Program-made: the position numbers and the translations under genes
Shown here: one piece after another, positions 4,530-5,665 of the stretch
Layout of the letters: each line of letters opens with the position of its first letter
How positions within the stretch are numbered: position 1 is the first letter of the stretch
Notes under the pieces: generated by a model
Databases searched by the model: none
Told to the model about the DNA's origin: nothing
Seen by the model: only the letters and a program-made list of their open reading frames with translations
Source of the DNA: CAYZJV01 sp964478945
GTDB taxonomy: Bacteria > Spirochaetota > Spirochaetia > Sphaerochaetales > Sphaerochaetaceae
NCBI GenBank assembly: GCA_964478945.1
Contig: CAYZJV010000097.1
Coordinates: 1-5,665 of the forward strand
DNA: 5,665 nt
Reading direction: 5' to 3'

Positions 4530-5651
4530 TCACTTCGATTCCGATCGCATCTTTCGACCCTTCATATGGGATGGGAAGATTTGGGAATAGTTCAGGTTCT
4601 TTTTCAATACGATCTCCTCACACAGGTATGTGAGGAAATGGGGATGGCTGAAACCCTTCTTGACCAGAATGTCCTTGATATTCCTGTCCGCCATGAGCTT
4701 GCCCAGGATCCGGGCTGATTGGCAAATCTCAGTCAGCTCCTTCAATTCCTTCCTATACGATGTGGCGGTGAGGCCTGCTCCCAATCCGCTTCCGACAATG
4801 CGTCCGGCCAAAAGCGCAGGATAAATTCCTTCGCCCAAGACCCTATCGACAAGACCGGTGGCATCACCGACAAGAAATATGTGTTCGGATGCCAGTATCT
4901 TGGCAGGCTTCCCATAGGGGATGATCGCACCCTCCACATGCGGCTCATCCAAGTGCAGCAGGGAAAACAGCTGCTTTGCCGATTGCAGCACCTTACCGTC
5001 CTTTTTTGTGCCTCCCACTCCCACGGATGCATACTGGTCGTCATACGCGAAACACCATCCGTAACCCTCATCAATCAGATCCATGTACAGATGGAAACCG
5101 TGTGGCAATGAGGATGGTATGGGATGAAAATAATTCTTGCCGATACAGAATCCATCTGAACGGCGAGAGTCCTTGTGCAAGTATCTCCTCACCATACTGT
5201 TCGCACCATCGGCTCCGATGAGGATGTCGAAACGGAGTGCCCCTCCATTGTCGAGGAGGAGGGTATTGTCATCGGTGATACGGGTTGCCCGGGTACCCTC
5301 GATCAACTCTCCTCCCAATTCCAGGTACTTCTTGCACAACAAATGGTCAAACTCAAAACGGTTGACCATAAATGCGTTCCGGGTGAGTTGCAATCGCAGT
5401 TCCTTCCCCTGGTAATGGATGAATACGTCGGATGAAGGATAGAAGATTGAGGTATCCGAACAATCAAAACCCAATGTTGCAATCTCACGCATGGCGGGAT
5501 AGGTGAGAAATCCTCCACAGAGTTTCTTGCGTGGGAACACCGCCTTCTCGACGATCAGGACACGGATGTTCCTCTTGCGCAAATGGATACCGGCAGTGAG
5601 ACCCGCCATGCCTGCACCAACAATCACAATGTCACATGTCTGCATATCCAT
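4530..5651 (-). CDS. FAD-dependent geranylgeranyl-reductase-family oxidoreductase
   Basis: A 373-residue flavoprotein of the geranylgeranyl reductase/PHBH-like superfamily. The N-terminal Rossmann fold shows GAGMAG (12-17) and Glu35 at the end of the second strand for the FAD ribose. KKLCGG (42-47) is the family's Lys-x-Cys-Gly-Gly active-site loop, Cys45 included. IGADGANS (145-152) is the DG motif; GYGWCFAYDD (196-205) corresponds to the family GYGWxFP segment; VGDATGLVDRVLGEGIYPAL (261-280) is the FAD-phosphate motif. The protein looks complete. Relatives saturate isoprenoid chains in archaeal lipids, chlorophyll or menaquinone, with NAD(P)H or ferredoxin as reductant; in a bacterium of this kind a polyprenyl or quinone substrate is possible but unproven. 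The ATG at 5651 is chosen because GAGAGGG (5665-5659) sits 7 nt upstream; Met3 is the alternative. Its promoter lies beyond the window. Confidence 0.88.
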   Translation of the reverse strand: MDMQTCDIVIVGAGMAGLTAGIHLRKRNIRVLIVEKAVFPRKKLCGGFLTYPAMREIATLGFDCSDTSIFYPSSDVFIHYQGKELRLQLTRNAFMVNRFEFDHLLCKKYLELGGELIEGTRATRITDDNTLLLDNGGALRFDILIGADGANSMVRRYLHKDSRRSDGFCIGKNYFHPIPSSLPHGFHLYMDLIDEGYGWCFAYDDQYASVGVGGTKKDGKVLQSAKQLFSLLHLDEPHVEGAIIPYGKPAKILASEHIFLVGDATGLVDRVLGEGIYPALLAGRIVGSGLGAGLTATSYRKELKELTEICQSARILGKLMADRNIKDILVKKGFSHPHFLTYLCEEIVLKKNLNYSQIFPSHMKGRKMRSESK

Positions 5652-5658
5652 CGCGATG

Positions 5659-5665
5659 CCCTCTC
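5659..5665 (-). promoter_or_regulatory. Shine-Dalgarno of the reductase gene
   Basis: GAGAGGG at 7 nt from the ATG at 5651 decides this start over the in-frame ATG at 5645. The window ends here, so nothing further upstream can be judged. Confidence 0.6.

Noticed and set aside
1..5665. CRISPR arrays, tRNA/rRNA genes, insertion sequences, riboswitch-like leaders
   Set aside because: No regularly spaced repeats, cloverleaf-like sequence, transposase motif or long structured leader was seen on either strand.

Overview
The window looks like ordinary chromosome from a free-living or gut-type anaerobic bacterium of roughly 50% GC. The short single-RRM protein beginning MAKKIYVGN resembles those I associate with spirochaetes (Treponema/Sphaerochaeta group). 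That assignment comes from remembered family resemblance, not from a search, so treat it as a working guess. I see no phage, transposon, CRISPR, tRNA or rRNA sequence. Seven protein genes fill most of the window, six on the minus strand and one on the plus strand.

Layout, left to right. (1) 4-282, minus: a 92-residue RNA-binding protein with one RRM. Its short leader carries a perfect 7-bp dyad directly before the Shine-Dalgarno. (2) 427-477: a probable terminator that closes the next operon. (3) 482-2289, minus: a two-gene operon of a small four-helix DoxX-like membrane protein followed by a class 3 aldehyde dehydrogenase; stop and start codons overlap by one base. (4) 2290-2365: a compact divergent promoter region with a split inverted repeat. 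(5) 2366-3478, plus: a six-helix membrane protein with four membrane-proximal cysteines and a C-terminal double [4Fe-4S] ferredoxin domain, NapH/CcoG-like. (6) 3488-4377, minus: a cyclic-nucleotide-binding-fold protein without a DNA-binding domain, then a small FMN-binding split-barrel protein; this pair converges on the ferredoxin gene with only 9 bp between. (7) 4378-4529: an intergenic stretch with a near-consensus FNR/CRP-type box. (8) 4530-5651, minus: a FAD-dependent geranylgeranyl-reductase-family oxidoreductase.

Taken together this is a redox-rich neighbourhood: an NAD(P)-linked aldehyde dehydrogenase, a membrane iron-sulfur electron carrier, an FMN protein and a FAD reductase. A stand-alone CNB-fold sensor and an FNR-like site point to possible redox or anaerobic control. 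A functional link between these units is inference from proximity only.

The most noteworthy points are the sensor's phosphate-binding cassette, which has Cys where cyclic-nucleotide binders have Arg; the FNR-like box upstream of that sensor; and two genes whose -10-like TATCAT hexamers sit so close to the start codon that their mRNAs may be leaderless.
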